Under the pieces are notes generated by a model. That model saw only the letters and a list, made by a program, of their open reading frames with translations, did no database searches and had not been told where the DNA came from. A stretch of 64,000 bases of DNA from Nitrospira sp. GTDB taxonomy: Bacteria > Nitrospirota > Nitrospiria > Nitrospirales > Nitrospiraceae. How positions within the stretch are numbered: position 1 is the first letter of the stretch; every line of letters starts with the position of its first letter. Below are positions 43,037 to 52,228 of the stretch, piece by piece. The stretch spans positions 1 through 64,000 of the forward strand of contig JANDJL010000015.1 in NCBI GenBank assembly GCA_024330965.1. Reading direction: 5' to 3'. Position numbers and translations under genes: made by a program.

Positions 43037-43240
43037 TTACTTGCCCGGCTTCTTTTCCTTGTCGGCGTCGGCAAAGGTGTCGGCGTGGCCACCTTTCTTT
43101 TCTTCTTTCTTTTTCTCCTCGCCGTATATCACGACGTGGCCGCCCTTCTTCTCTTCTTTCTTCTTTTCCTCTGCAAAAGCTGGAGCGAGGAATGTGACCG
43201 ACACTGCTACTGCTAGGACCGCCATCAACATGTGCTTCAT
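43037..43240 (-). CDS. Small exported Lys/Glu-rich repeat protein
   Basis: A 67-residue protein with a clean signal peptide (cleavage likely at APAFA-E, residue 23). The mature part is almost entirely Lys, Glu and Gly and contains the 12-residue unit EEKKKEEKKGGH twice, separated by VVIYG. GGGGG about 9 nt before ATG 43240 supports translation. The charged, His-containing repeats could bind metal or polyanions (speculation). No known domain. Confidence 0.72.
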   Translation of the reverse strand: MKHMLMAVLAVAVSVTFLAPAFAEEKKKEEKKGGHVVIYGEEKKKEEKKGGHADTFADADKEKKPGK

Positions 43241-43773
43241 AAAGAGTACCCCCTTATAAAAAATAAATAGAAGAGGAAAGTATAAGACCCCTCACGACTC
43301 GACTGTGTATGGTGTAAAGCAAACTCGATGCCTGGTTTCTGAAGAGCGGGACTCAAACACCTATGCGAACACATGTGCGATCATTGATTCATTCATGAGT
43401 CGTTTCTCACAAAGAATCGAAGGGATTGCCCTTCAAAGTTCTGTGGCAAAATGGTTGAGAAATTGCGAAACCGCCTCATTGATATGGTCTCTCGCTGGAC
43501 GCCACGTGTAGGCGGTTCACTGCATTTCATACAGCTCGCGAAGGCCCATTGCTTCGTCTTGTGAAGAAGCTCATTCACAGGCGCCAAAAATCGTGTTATC
43601 TTCGACCTCATCATGTGCCGGGCCGTCTCTCATGCGAAACTAGTGGCGGCTTCCGCGTTCAGTGCCGAGGAGTTGATGAGCGAGGAACGATATAAGAGGC
43701 GAAGGTTCGTCTTGCATAAAAGGTCGGCGCGGTCAGGGATGAAGAGGATCGCCGAGGAGGAGTGAAAAGCAGT
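43241..43773. other. Intergenic region without recognizable gene
   Basis: About 530 bp between the divergent small secreted protein gene and fabI. Short open frames on both strands have no convincing start signals or domains, and no RNA gene was seen. It should hold the promoters of both flanking genes. Confidence 0.4.
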
Positions 43774-44553
43774 ATGTTGCTGAACGGAAAAAACGGCGTC
43801 ATCATCGGGGTGGCCAATAAGCACAGTATTGCGTGGGCCATTGCCCAGTCGGTGGCGAGTCACGGGGCTCGGCTGCTCTTCAATTATCAAAATGAACGGT
43901 TGAAGCAGAACGTGGAAGAGCTTGTCGCCACGGTTCCTGGCGCCAAGGCCTTTGCGTGCGACGTGGCGAATGACGCCGAGATCGAGGCGCTGATGCGCCA
44001 TGCGCAAAAAGAATTGGGGCGACTGGATTTCGTGATCCACTCCCTGGCGTTCGCGCCACGTGAGGAGCTCACGGGACAGTTCGTGAATACGACGCGACAG
44101 GGATTCGCGACCGCGCTCGATATCAGTGCGTACTCCCTGGTGGCGGTGACCCGCGCGGCCATGCCGTTGATGACGGAAGGCGGAGCCGTTGTCACGCTCA
44201 GCTACCTCGGCGCGGAACGGGTGGTTCCTCACTACAACGTCATGGGAGTCGCGAAAGCCGCGCTCGAATGTACCGTCCGATACCTGGCCTACGATCTCGG
44301 CCCCAAGAATATCCGCGTCAATGCCATTTCAGCAGGTCCGATCAAGACACTGGCGGCCCGGGGCGTCTCCGGCATTACCAAGATGATCGATCTTCATAAA
44401 GAATTTGCCCCGCTCCGACGGCCAACCGAGCAGGGCGAAGTCGGAGACACCGCGCTGTTCTTGGTCAGTCCGTTGGGGCGCGGCATTACGGGGGAGGTCA
44501 TCTATGTGGACGGAGGATTCCATATTTTGGGCATGATGGCTTCGGGGGAATAA
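43774..44553 (+). CDS. fabI: Enoyl-[acyl-carrier-protein] reductase FabI
   Basis: FabI performs the NAD(P)H-dependent last reduction of fatty-acid elongation. About 259 residues with the short-chain dehydrogenase fold: the N-terminal IIGVANKHSIAW nucleotide-binding loop, SLAFAPREELTG, LSYLGAERVVPHYNVMGVAKAALE with the catalytic Tyr-x6-Lys of the FabI group, and NAISAGPIKTLAA. ATG 43774 (MLLNGKNGVI) matches the family start better than GTG 43762. Confidence 0.93.
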   Translation: MLLNGKNGVIIGVANKHSIAWAIAQSVASHGARLLFNYQNERLKQNVEELVATVPGAKAFACDVANDAEIEALMRHAQKELGRLDFVIHSLAFAPREELTGQFVNTTRQGFATALDISAYSLVAVTRAAMPLMTEGGAVVTLSYLGAERVVPHYNVMGVAKAALECTVRYLAYDLGPKNIRVNAISAGPIKTLAARGVSGITKMIDLHKEFAPLRRPTEQGEVGDTALFLVSPLGRGITGEVIYVDGGFHILGMMASGE

Positions 44554-44808
44554 CTTGTGGACACTCCATGAGTGTAAACCGGGCGGTGATGAAGGTCGTG
44601 ACCACTATGATGGCGCGATTCTTTGACGTTCAACTTCCCCTGGGGTATCCGTTGCCCGGTGTTGTTGAGGCGGGGTGTCGGCTCCACAAAATACACTAAA
44701 AAAGAGAATCAGCTCCCCTCATGGTCGGTGCAGCAGGCAGCCGACGTTCTTTTAACCTGTTATACTGAATGGTATGCGGCGGCGACGCTCTTTCCGCCAA
44801 CCTGATGT

Positions 44809-45483
44809 ATGATCGCTCTCAAGCTCAGTCTCATCGTGATCGGTACTGCAATCGGGATCTTTCTGCAAGCGGTGACGACGCGGGCCGATGACATGGTCGG
44901 CGATCTTGCCGGTCAGGCGCTGGAGGAATGCGAGCGGGGGCGGGCCGCGACGGACCGTGCAGTGCGACTCGCTCATTTTGAGCAAGGGCGAATGTTGGGT
45001 GAGCAGGCGGTTGCGCGAAACGAGCGTAGCGCCGATGCGCATTTTTCTCTGTTCTGTAACCTCGGTGAACTTCTTCGAATTGACGGAGAATCACTGACGT
45101 CGCTCTTTGGGTTTCGCCGCATGATGAACGAGCTCGATCGGGCTCTTGAGCTTGATCCGGCGCACATCGATGCCCTCTCCGCGAAAGGGACGTTGCTTGT
45201 CAAACTCCCCGGACTCTTAGGCGGTGATTCGGAGAAAGGAGAACGGATTCTGGAGCGCGTCGTCCGGATGGCACCGAAAGCGGTGAACGCAAGACTGGCC
45301 CTTGCCAAAGTTCGCCATGAGCAAGGACGCCATCAGGAAGCCCTGACACTAGCGTCCGATGCGCTGGCCATTGCGCAACAATACAAACGGACCACCTTCG
45401 TTTCTGAAGCCAAAGCCATGCTGCAGCAGCTCCGCAAAGTCGGGGCTCCTTCCACCACGGCAAGCTACGCGCCACGATTCTGA
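44809..45483 (+). CDS. Exported TPR-like protein
   Basis: A 224-residue protein with an N-terminal signal peptide (cleavage likely near TTRA-D, residue 26) and helical repeats resembling tetratricopeptide units, e.g. ALELDPAHIDALSAKGTLLV and LALAKVRHEQGRHQEALTLA. Probably a periplasmic scaffold. A TATACT box lies about 43 bp upstream of ATG 44809. Confidence 0.68.
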   Translation: MIALKLSLIVIGTAIGIFLQAVTTRADDMVGDLAGQALEECERGRAATDRAVRLAHFEQGRMLGEQAVARNERSADAHFSLFCNLGELLRIDGESLTSLFGFRRMMNELDRALELDPAHIDALSAKGTLLVKLPGLLGGDSEKGERILERVVRMAPKAVNARLALAKVRHEQGRHQEALTLASDALAIAQQYKRTTFVSEAKAMLQQLRKVGAPSTTASYAPRF

Positions 45484-45566
45484 TCCCCTCTGTGTAATCG
45501 CGACGCCGTTTTGTCCGCGAGCTTCCTTGCGAGAGAGGAATCAGAAACATCTGTCCCGATCCGCGA

Positions 45567-45977
45567 TCATTCCAGCCCTTTCCGTTGTGACTTCAACCGC
45601 CCCCTCCGCTTCTTCCTCGCGATCCGTTGTTCACAGGATGCCTTGGTGGGCGCGGTCGGTTTGCGCACTTTTCGCGGAGCGATCGCTCTCTGAATCAAGG
45701 CCAGCAGTCTGGCGACAGCCTCCTCCCGATTCCGCTCTCGGGAGCGGTGCTCCTGCGATTTGATCGTAATCACGCCGTCACCTGAAATTCGATGGTCCCG
45801 CAGGTCCAACAACGCTTGTTTATAGGGCGGTGGAAGTGAGGAGGCTCTGATATCGAATCGCAAGCAAACGGCGGTTGACACCTTGTTGACGTGCTGCCCC
45901 CCGGCTCCTTGAGCGCGCACGGAGTGGATCTCGATTTCGGAGTCCGGGATGGCGACAGAGGATGCGATGCGCAACAT
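45567..45977 (-). CDS. arfB: Alternative ribosome-rescue factor ArfB (peptidyl-tRNA hydrolase)
   Basis: ArfB (YaeJ) frees ribosomes stalled on non-stop mRNA. The 136-residue protein has the catalytic GGQ in AQGAGGQHVNKVSTAV (about residues 23-38) and a highly basic C-terminal tail (ARKKRRGRLKSQRKG) that inserts into the empty mRNA channel, both diagnostic. Confidence 0.93.
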   Translation of the reverse strand: MLRIASSVAIPDSEIEIHSVRAQGAGGQHVNKVSTAVCLRFDIRASSLPPPYKQALLDLRDHRISGDGVITIKSQEHRSRERNREEAVARLLALIQRAIAPRKVRKPTAPTKASCEQRIARKKRRGRLKSQRKGLE

Positions 45978-46307
45978 GCAGAGGAGCTAGCACAAGAGCC
46001 CCTCTGGTGCAACGCGGTCAGGATCACACGTTTGTCTTCACCCAAATTCCTGTTGAAGGAACTGCGACGAAGCTGCGGTCGGGTGGCCAATCGCAAGAGG
46101 CGGAGATATGTTCTCCAATAGCCTCTTCGGCGTGGAGGCACATTACCTGCAGGAGCAAGGTCTTGCGATTTCTAATGGGTGAAGAGTACCCTGTCGCGCT
46201 CAAGTGGCCGGTTCTGGATATGCGTGTGCACGCATCATCGATGCGTGATGGTCCCACTCAGGCGAAGGCCGATGCAAGACGATCAACCTCTAGGTGAAGG
46301 AAAGAGG
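45978..46307. other. Intergenic region without recognizable gene
   Basis: About 330 bp between the divergent arfB and DUF2490 genes; it should contain both promoters, but no convincing -35/-10 pair, repeat or ORF was recognized. Confidence 0.35.
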
Positions 46308-47078
46308 ATGCCTATGGAACGAATGGATGCAAGTCCAAGATGCAATTACGCGGTATGGGTGATTGGGGTTGTGGCTTTGTGGATGCTGATCGCGCTCGGC
46401 GCGCCTCCTGCGCAGGCCTATACCGAGCTGGGACCCAATACGAAATCGGACTTCCGACTCTGGACGCCGGTCTATCTGATCGCGAAGCTGCCCGCCTCGT
46501 TTCTCGCCTACATGGAGGTCAACCCCCGTTTCGCGGACGATGTCACGAATCTCGATCAATTGTTGCTCAGACCGGCGATTGGGTATCAATTAACGGAACA
46601 TGTCTCCATCTGGCAAGGCTATGCTTGGGTCGGCAACTATAATCAGCCCACCGGTCCTCGGTTTTTTGAAGAAAATCGGATCTATCAACAGGTCAACTAC
46701 CTACACCGATTCTCACATGTCAAATTCCTCAGCCGAACCAGATTGGAAGAGCGGTGGATCGAGCATGCCGACGGTACGGCCGTTCGGTTTCGCCAAATGT
46801 TTCGGGCGGATGTCCCGATCCCGCAAGCCCCTACATGGGCTGTCGTTGCGTATGACGAAGTCTTTATCAACCTCAACACGGTTGGCGCCATCACGAGCAA
46901 AGGACCGGAAGCCGGTCTGGACCAAAACCGATTCTTTCTCGGCATCAATAAGACCTTCAACCAGCATCTCAACGTGGATCTCGGCTACCAAAATCAGATG
47001 ATCAATAACCGAAAACTTGAAGGCAACGCGAACCTGATCAACCACATGCTGCTGTTGCAGCTCTGGATCAATTTGTAA
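46308..47078 (+). CDS. DUF2490 outer-membrane protein
   Basis: About 256 residues with a signal peptide (hydrophobic stretch YAVWVIGVVALWMLIALGAPP, cleavage near AQA-Y) and a beta-barrel-like body matching DUF2490 (PF10677): WTPVYLIAKLPASFLAYMEVNPRF, LLLRPAIGYQL, and a final LQLWINL. Role unknown. AAGGA and GAGG upstream serve ATG 46308 or 46314. Confidence 0.8.
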   Translation: MPMERMDASPRCNYAVWVIGVVALWMLIALGAPPAQAYTELGPNTKSDFRLWTPVYLIAKLPASFLAYMEVNPRFADDVTNLDQLLLRPAIGYQLTEHVSIWQGYAWVGNYNQPTGPRFFEENRIYQQVNYLHRFSHVKFLSRTRLEERWIEHADGTAVRFRQMFRADVPIPQAPTWAVVAYDEVFINLNTVGAITSKGPEAGLDQNRFFLGINKTFNQHLNVDLGYQNQMINNRKLEGNANLINHMLLLQLWINL

Positions 47079-47186
47079 CCGTCCTCGACCGAGGCGTTCT
47101 CGCTTGTCACGGATGGAATTTCCCAGAAACGGCCTCGGTGGGGAAGCCCGATCGATGAGCGCGTAGTAAGAACGGGATCGTCGGCT

Positions 47187-47411
47187 CTACCGCAACTCCG
47201 GCAGACGGTCGATGATGCGAAGACGTACGTCGTTGCCGAGCTGGATTTGAACCATCTTGGTCGCGAGGCTTTCGCGGATCTGCCTCACCTCTTGAACGGT
47301 AAATTGCAACTGCCCCCCGCAACGTTCGACCAGGTGGTAAATCAGCAGAGACGTCAGATAATGAACGTCCTCGTCGCTGGCGTGTTCGCTGAGGTTGATG
47401 ATTTGAGCCAT
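47187..47411 (-). CDS. Small hypothetical protein, 74 aa
   Basis: A soluble helical 74-residue protein beginning MAQIINLSEHASDEDVHYL, without recognized domain. ATG 47411 is preferred over in-frame upstream starts because the extra residues look random. It lies downstream of dabA on the same strand (about 210 bp after its end). Confidence 0.55.
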   Translation of the reverse strand: MAQIINLSEHASDEDVHYLTSLLIYHLVERCGGQLQFTVQEVRQIRESLATKMVQIQLGNDVRLRIIDRLPELR

Positions 47412-47623
47412 CGATCGGTTCTCACTTCTAGTGACACGAGCAGTTATGACCGATTCGCGGATGGTTCTGCAATGCCCCAAACGTAGGGGGTCGCTTCGGG
47501 CTATACACGGGTGAGAAGAAATCGAAGGCGGCTCTATGCTGGAGTTTTTCAGCCAGGCGTATCAGGCCTAAGCCTCCTCGAGGTGTCTTGAGTTTCCGCG
47601 TGCGGAGGCTCACGACCCGGCGT

Positions 47624-50600
47624 TTATCGCAGGGCAAAGGCGTGGGACTGTGCGGGGATGGTTACCCAGCTACTGACCGGCTCATAGCGGACAAACTGAC
47701 CTGTGTAGATATCCAGAACAATGAGATGGAGCCATCGGTTGTCGAAAAGATGCCGCAGATTCTTATGCCGTTGCACGATGGAGTTGACGAGAGCAGGGCG
47801 ACCTTCGACAATGAAGGTGAGACGCATCGGCTCATGAAGCCAGACCATTTGAAACGGGAGCCCTGTTCGGAGATCGCCGTGAGCTCCTGCCATGACACCA
47901 ACCAACCCGCTCACGTTATGTAAGACTTTCGTTCCACTTCCGTAGCGACCATTGTCCACTCGAGAGAAATAGTACTCGAGTCCGATCCCGGCGCAGACCG
48001 GCCCGACGGCGGTCATGATACGCTCCAGAATCACGCCGTCGGGATCGTCAAACGCATTGTACGATTGCAGAAATGTGCGGCGATCGAGATTCAACCCTCT
48101 AGAGAGCGCGCGGCGACCGATGATCACAGATGCATTTGTGGCATGGCCCCACTCGGCATATACTTGCGAAAAGTCGACGGATCGCTTTTCAACGTGACGA
48201 AGGGCCGCAATTGGCCGGACATTCGTTGGTGCCAGCGGAAGGAGTCGGCAACGTTCTTTGGCATTGAGCGCACGAGCTTCCTCAAGGTCCCGAACAAGCC
48301 GGGAGAAATCCTCTCGATGGGACGCCGGAATCCGCTCCGTTTCAAAAAGCGTGATGTCATCCGATGCTGTGTTATGTTGCGCGCCGATGAAATACGTGTC
48401 ATCGGGGATGTCGATACCGCGATTGCGTAACGCGCTCCGTACGTCCGGCTTATTGGCCATGGCGGCCAATGCACGGGCGTTCGGGCCCCCGTGCTTCCCG
48501 CCGCATGCCCCACAATCGTAAGCGGATTCATGGGGGTTATTCTGGCTTGTCGATCCGTGTCCAAGCACGACCACCAACCGGGCGAATGTTTTTGTCAAGC
48601 CGATCAAGCGTAATTGACCTTCGACGAGGCCAACCTGTTGCTCAAAGGAGAAGCCCAGTTGTTCAGCACGGTGATCCGAGGTCTCCGTGGTGGGTGAGGC
48701 GTCGATCGTCAATCTGGTTCGGACCGGTCTCACGAACAGATCGTGAAGGTGGTGCACGGCCAGCTCGAATCTTCTTGGCAGCAGCGTCTTCCCAAGCAGC
48801 ACGATGGCCATCACGGCTGCTGCGAGATCGATGACGAAATACGACGTCAGGAAATTCTTTTTGAGCGATGTGAAGAGGTGTTCGAGGAATGCGAGCCAGC
48901 GTTGCCGGCTCAAAGTATGTTCCCACTGTGCGAGTTGATCGGATGCCGGTTCCTCCTTGACATAATGAGTTGGGGTTACCACGATGGGACACAGTGGTGT
49001 GACCTTGTGATCCCCGATGGATGAGTAATTCATCACAACACCGAAAAATCCGGCTGTTCCAAAAGTCTCGTAATCCGGGTTCAGTGACTCGATGTGTCGT
49101 CTGATGCTCTCTTCCCTCTCATCGATGCAAAAGACAAGTTGAGCGTGCGGGCGACCGTCCAGTTTGGTCGGTTCGGTCCGGTTTCGAGCTAGGCGGTCGA
49201 GGAGTTCGCGTTGATAATGTCTTTCGTAAGCAGCCTGCCAAATCGGTCCGTGGGCGGAGGATGGAAATTTATCGAGCATCGCCAACAAACGATCTCCATC
49301 ACTGGAAGAAAGTTTTCGCAGATTTCCGGCTGAAAGCCCAAGGAGTTGGCTCAAGTGAAAAAGCCGCCAGGCGTGTTGACAAGCCGTGGGCAGCGGGTCC
49401 CGTCCCAAAGCGGTGGCCTGTCGATATTTCCAGACCATTTCCGCCGTTCGAATCCATCGATCGCGGTCGCTCTGTGGATTTGCGTGCAACAAGGATCGAC
49501 AGCGGGATTCCAAATAGTCGGGGAGTCCTCCTCGGAAGAACTCGCGTCGCAAATAGAATTCGTAGGGGTGGTCGCGATGCAAATCGTGGAGCTTGGGGAC
49601 TGTCCCCTCAAGACCCCATATCTCTCGGCAAGCCCGCTTGATCAGCATTGATTCGCAAAATAAACGGACAGCCAGATACTCGACGAGATCGATGTGTTCC
49701 TCAATCTGTTTGAAATGCAGGGGGTGGTGTTCACGCCACTTCACCAGTGCAGCCCATCCGGATAACTTGAGCAGACGTCGGCTCAAGTAAGGAGCATGAT
49801 GCTGCTCGGGAATCTGCAGCGACCGCAGCGTGTGGAGAAGGCAGTCTTCCGGCCGTTCGGGCAGGTTGAGCACGGCTTCGTGCCAGCCGTCCACTTCTCC
49901 GAGCCCCAACGAGAGTTCCTCGGTGGCCAGCTTTCTCCATGCGCGATAAAAACCCAACTGTCGATACGGCATGGACCAACCGGCGATGCCTTGGTCGAGA
50001 AAGGCTCCGCACCACTTGATCATATACCGGTTGACGCATTCCGCGATGTCGACGCCGGTGATGTCGTACAGGAGCTCGCTCAACGTCAAGCTGTGGCCGA
50101 CACGTTCCATCGTGGCGGTTAAATCTTCGCGGGAATGTCTGACGAGCCGCTCGCGGGGATCGAGATGATGGAGATCCTCGAGCAACTGACGACAGGCGAA
50201 GATTCTGTTGCGGTGCTCGAGCAAGCGTCGGAGCGCGTCGTAGGCGGATCGAGTCAACTCCGTCTCACGGAGACCTTCTCGGACGGTGCGGCAAAGTGTA
50301 GCTTCAAGATCATCGTAAGCATAGTCCGACAGCAGAGCGTCATCCCACCCCTTCACCTCTTCCTGCAAGGCTTCCCATGCCGTGAGTGTCAATCCTTCAT
50401 CGGTGAGCCCGCCAAGGATACGAGCCCGGCGTTCTTCGGCTCGAAGATCCGCTTTGGGAGAGGCAAATTCGTTTTGAATGGACGACCGGATGTCATCTGC
50501 GAGCCGGACCCGCACATGGGTTCCGAGAAAGTTCCTCCACTGTTTCTCTTCGGCGCTGACGGATGGGTTGATGAACAAAGGCCGTTCACAGATCTGCTTC

Positions 50601-51982
50601 CACGTGCGCCAGTCGAATCCTCCGCGCACGCGAAGTTCCCCTAAGATCCGGACAAGGCCGGCCGGCGCGCTGATATCGCCCTGGCGCAGTTTTCTCAATC
50701 TCGATTCTCCGTCGGCCGTCAGCGTGAGAGGCGGAAGGTCGTGAGAAGAGTCACCGGTTTGTCGGGGACGAACGAGACCAGAGAGGATAGCGCGGCGCCG
50801 CTGCCGTTGACGTTCCACGGAATTCAGCTCGTCCTCGATAGCGGTGCGAATCTCCGCCGTGAGGGGCAGCGGGGCTCCTCCATCTCGTTCAATGGCAAGA
50901 ATACGTCGATAGAGGGCATCTCGCCGCGCGGCGAGACAATCGTTCTCGATGAGCGTTTCCGGATCAGAGGGAGAGAGCGGGTCATCCAATCCGCGAGCTG
51001 CAAGCGCGGCATGCCACAGACTTGTCGTTGCGTAGGCCTCCAGATGCTGCTCGCAGCCAGAGCGAATGCCGGTATACGTTCCGGTTACGCCAAGGTGACG
51101 AGGGATGACATCTCGCAGAAACTCGCATTCCAATTCTAGCCATCGAGCTTGAAGAATCTGCTGAAGGGTCGTTGAAAAAAGACCGATGTTATACAAGTGA
51201 CGATTGATACAACGACGGTATCCTTCCCGTCGTTCAGGCGGGATCTCCAGAGCTGCGAACCAACGGTCCAACTGAACGGCCGTTGATGTATTTGGGTGTC
51301 CGTGCATGATCTTGGCATCGGAGCCGAATTCCCGGAGGAGTTGTTTGCGCACGCGGCCGGGAAGGTCGATATGACAATGGACTTGTACCCATTCCGCCAG
51401 TGTCCATTCACGACCGACTCGATCTAGGCTCAGGCGCAGCTCGCTCGCCGCTTTGGTTAAAATGGCGGTTTTGACCTCGGGAGGCAAATCAGGACGAAGG
51501 CGTCTCGTCGCCCCTTCACGATGAACTTGCCAGGAAAGGTGGGCCGGATCTAGCGGGTCAATGCCGTACAACAGATGCAGGCGCGCCACATCCTGTAATC
51601 GGATGATTCGGTCGCCCTCGACCACAACTCCGTCCGCTGTTTCGTCGGATCGCCAAGAGGCAAGTGCTTCGATCAGATCGCGGTCAGTAATGCGGCCTTG
51701 GCGATAAAGCCGCCGGAATTCTTCGTTCGGCAAGTACCCCCGTCCGCCAAGCAACCGTTCAGCCGTTGCGACCGCCTGGTCAAAAGGGAGATGCTCAAGA
51801 CTGTGGAGAGGGTTGGTGTGAACAAACGTGCTGATCGGTCCCTGTTCATGCAGCAGCTCTGCCGCATGCGCAACCTTAGAGCGAAGACTTTGTCGATCGG
51901 CGTCGTTGATGATGATCGAAGAGGAGGGAGGAGAGAAACTTGCCTTGTCAGAAGACCCGCTCTCGATTTGTGAACCGTCCAT
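47624..51982 (-). CDS. dabA: DabA-type inorganic carbon transporter subunit (DUF2309), giant form
   Basis: DabA couples ion flux to vectorial hydration of CO2 to bicarbonate. The zinc-site residues of characterized DabA are present: Cys952 and Asp954 (FCIDERE), His1142 (LGHGS) and Cys1157 (YDCGACGG). N-terminal family blocks (VHTNPLHSLEHLPFDQA, RGYLPNEEFRRLY) are near residues 53-95, but the next common block (CGAFLDQGIAGW) begins only at about residue 659. At 1452 residues it is far longer than the about 830-residue Halothiobacillus protein, with several hundred extra residues between these blocks. No DabB (NuoL-like) gene is adjacent. It lies downstream of sulP and the iota-CA-like gene, and a candidate promoter of its own lies at 52069-52099. 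Confidence 0.92.
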   Translation of the reverse strand: MDGSQIESGSSDKASFSPPSSSIIINDADRQSLRSKVAHAAELLHEQGPISTFVHTNPLHSLEHLPFDQAVATAERLLGGRGYLPNEEFRRLYRQGRITDRDLIEALASWRSDETADGVVVEGDRIIRLQDVARLHLLYGIDPLDPAHLSWQVHREGATRRLRPDLPPEVKTAILTKAASELRLSLDRVGREWTLAEWVQVHCHIDLPGRVRKQLLREFGSDAKIMHGHPNTSTAVQLDRWFAALEIPPERREGYRRCINRHLYNIGLFSTTLQQILQARWLELECEFLRDVIPRHLGVTGTYTGIRSGCEQHLEAYATTSLWHAALAARGLDDPLSPSDPETLIENDCLAARRDALYRRILAIERDGGAPLPLTAEIRTAIEDELNSVERQRQRRRAILSGLVRPRQTGDSSHDLPPLTLTADGESRLRKLRQGDISAPAGLVRILGELRVRGGFDWRTWKQICERPLFINPSVSAEEKQWRNFLGTHVRVRLADDIRSSIQNEFASPKADLRAEERRARILGGLTDEGLTLTAWEALQEEVKGWDDALLSDYAYDDLEATLCRTVREGLRETELTRSAYDALRRLLEHRNRIFACRQLLEDLHHLDPRERLVRHSREDLTATMERVGHSLTLSELLYDITGVDIAECVNRYMIKWCGAFLDQGIAGWSMPYRQLGFYRAWRKLATEELSLGLGEVDGWHEAVLNLPERPEDCLLHTLRSLQIPEQHHAPYLSRRLLKLSGWAALVKWREHHPLHFKQIEEHIDLVEYLAVRLFCESMLIKRACREIWGLEGTVPKLHDLHRDHPYEFYLRREFFRGGLPDYLESRCRSLLHANPQSDRDRWIRTAEMVWKYRQATALGRDPLPTACQHAWRLFHLSQLLGLSAGNLRKLSSSDGDRLLAMLDKFPSSAHGPIWQAAYERHYQRELLDRLARNRTEPTKLDGRPHAQLVFCIDEREESIRRHIESLNPDYETFGTAGFFGVVMNYSSIGDHKVTPLCPIVVTPTHYVKEEPASDQLAQWEHTLSRQRWLAFLEHLFTSLKKNFLTSYFVIDLAAAVMAIVLLGKTLLPRRFELAVHHLHDLFVRPVRTRLTIDASPTTETSDHRAEQLGFSFEQQVGLVEGQLRLIGLTKTFARLVVVLGHGSTSQNNPHESAYDCGACGGKHGGPNARALAAMANKPDVRSALRNRGIDIPDDTYFIGAQHNTASDDITLFETERIPASHREDFSRLVRDLEEARALNAKERCRLLPLAPTNVRPIAALRHVEKRSVDFSQVYAEWGHATNASVIIGRRALSRGLNLDRRTFLQSYNAFDDPDGVILERIMTAVGPVCAGIGLEYYFSRVDNGRYGSGTKVLHNVSGLVGVMAGAHGDLRTGLPFQMVWLHEPMRLTFIVEGRPALVNSIVQRHKNLRHLFDNRWLHLIVLDIYTGQFVRYEPVSSWVTIPAQSHAFALR

Positions 51983-52068
51983 CGGCGGTCAACGTCCCTT
52001 TGCACAAGCCGGTAGCAGTGTCTTTGACTGCCTTTGCTTCTGTGAAGGCAAAAAGACAACGGGGGCGC

Positions 52069-52099
52069 ATTTTAGCGCGCTAATAGGGGAGGATGTCAA
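52069..52099 (-). promoter_or_regulatory. Candidate dabA promoter with palindromic operator
   Basis: On the minus strand TTGACA (52099-52094) is followed after 19 bp by TAAAAT (52074-52069). The 12-bp palindrome TTAGCGCGCTAA (52072-52083) overlaps the -10 box, a position suited to a repressor. The spacer is 2 bp longer than ideal. Confidence 0.4.
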
Positions 52100-52228
52100 T
52101 AAGTTGCAACGGGTTATTTTTGATGGGTCATTTTCAAAAAATAAGGGATCGGACCACCTCCTTACGAAGGCCGACGAAGGCCATTACCCTATGGCCCCAA
52201 CAAGTCCCCAACAAGCTAGTGGAGCGTG

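Noticed and set aside
43393..43614. 73-codon minus-strand frame upstream of fabI
   Set aside because: No convincing ribosome-binding site and no similarity recognized.
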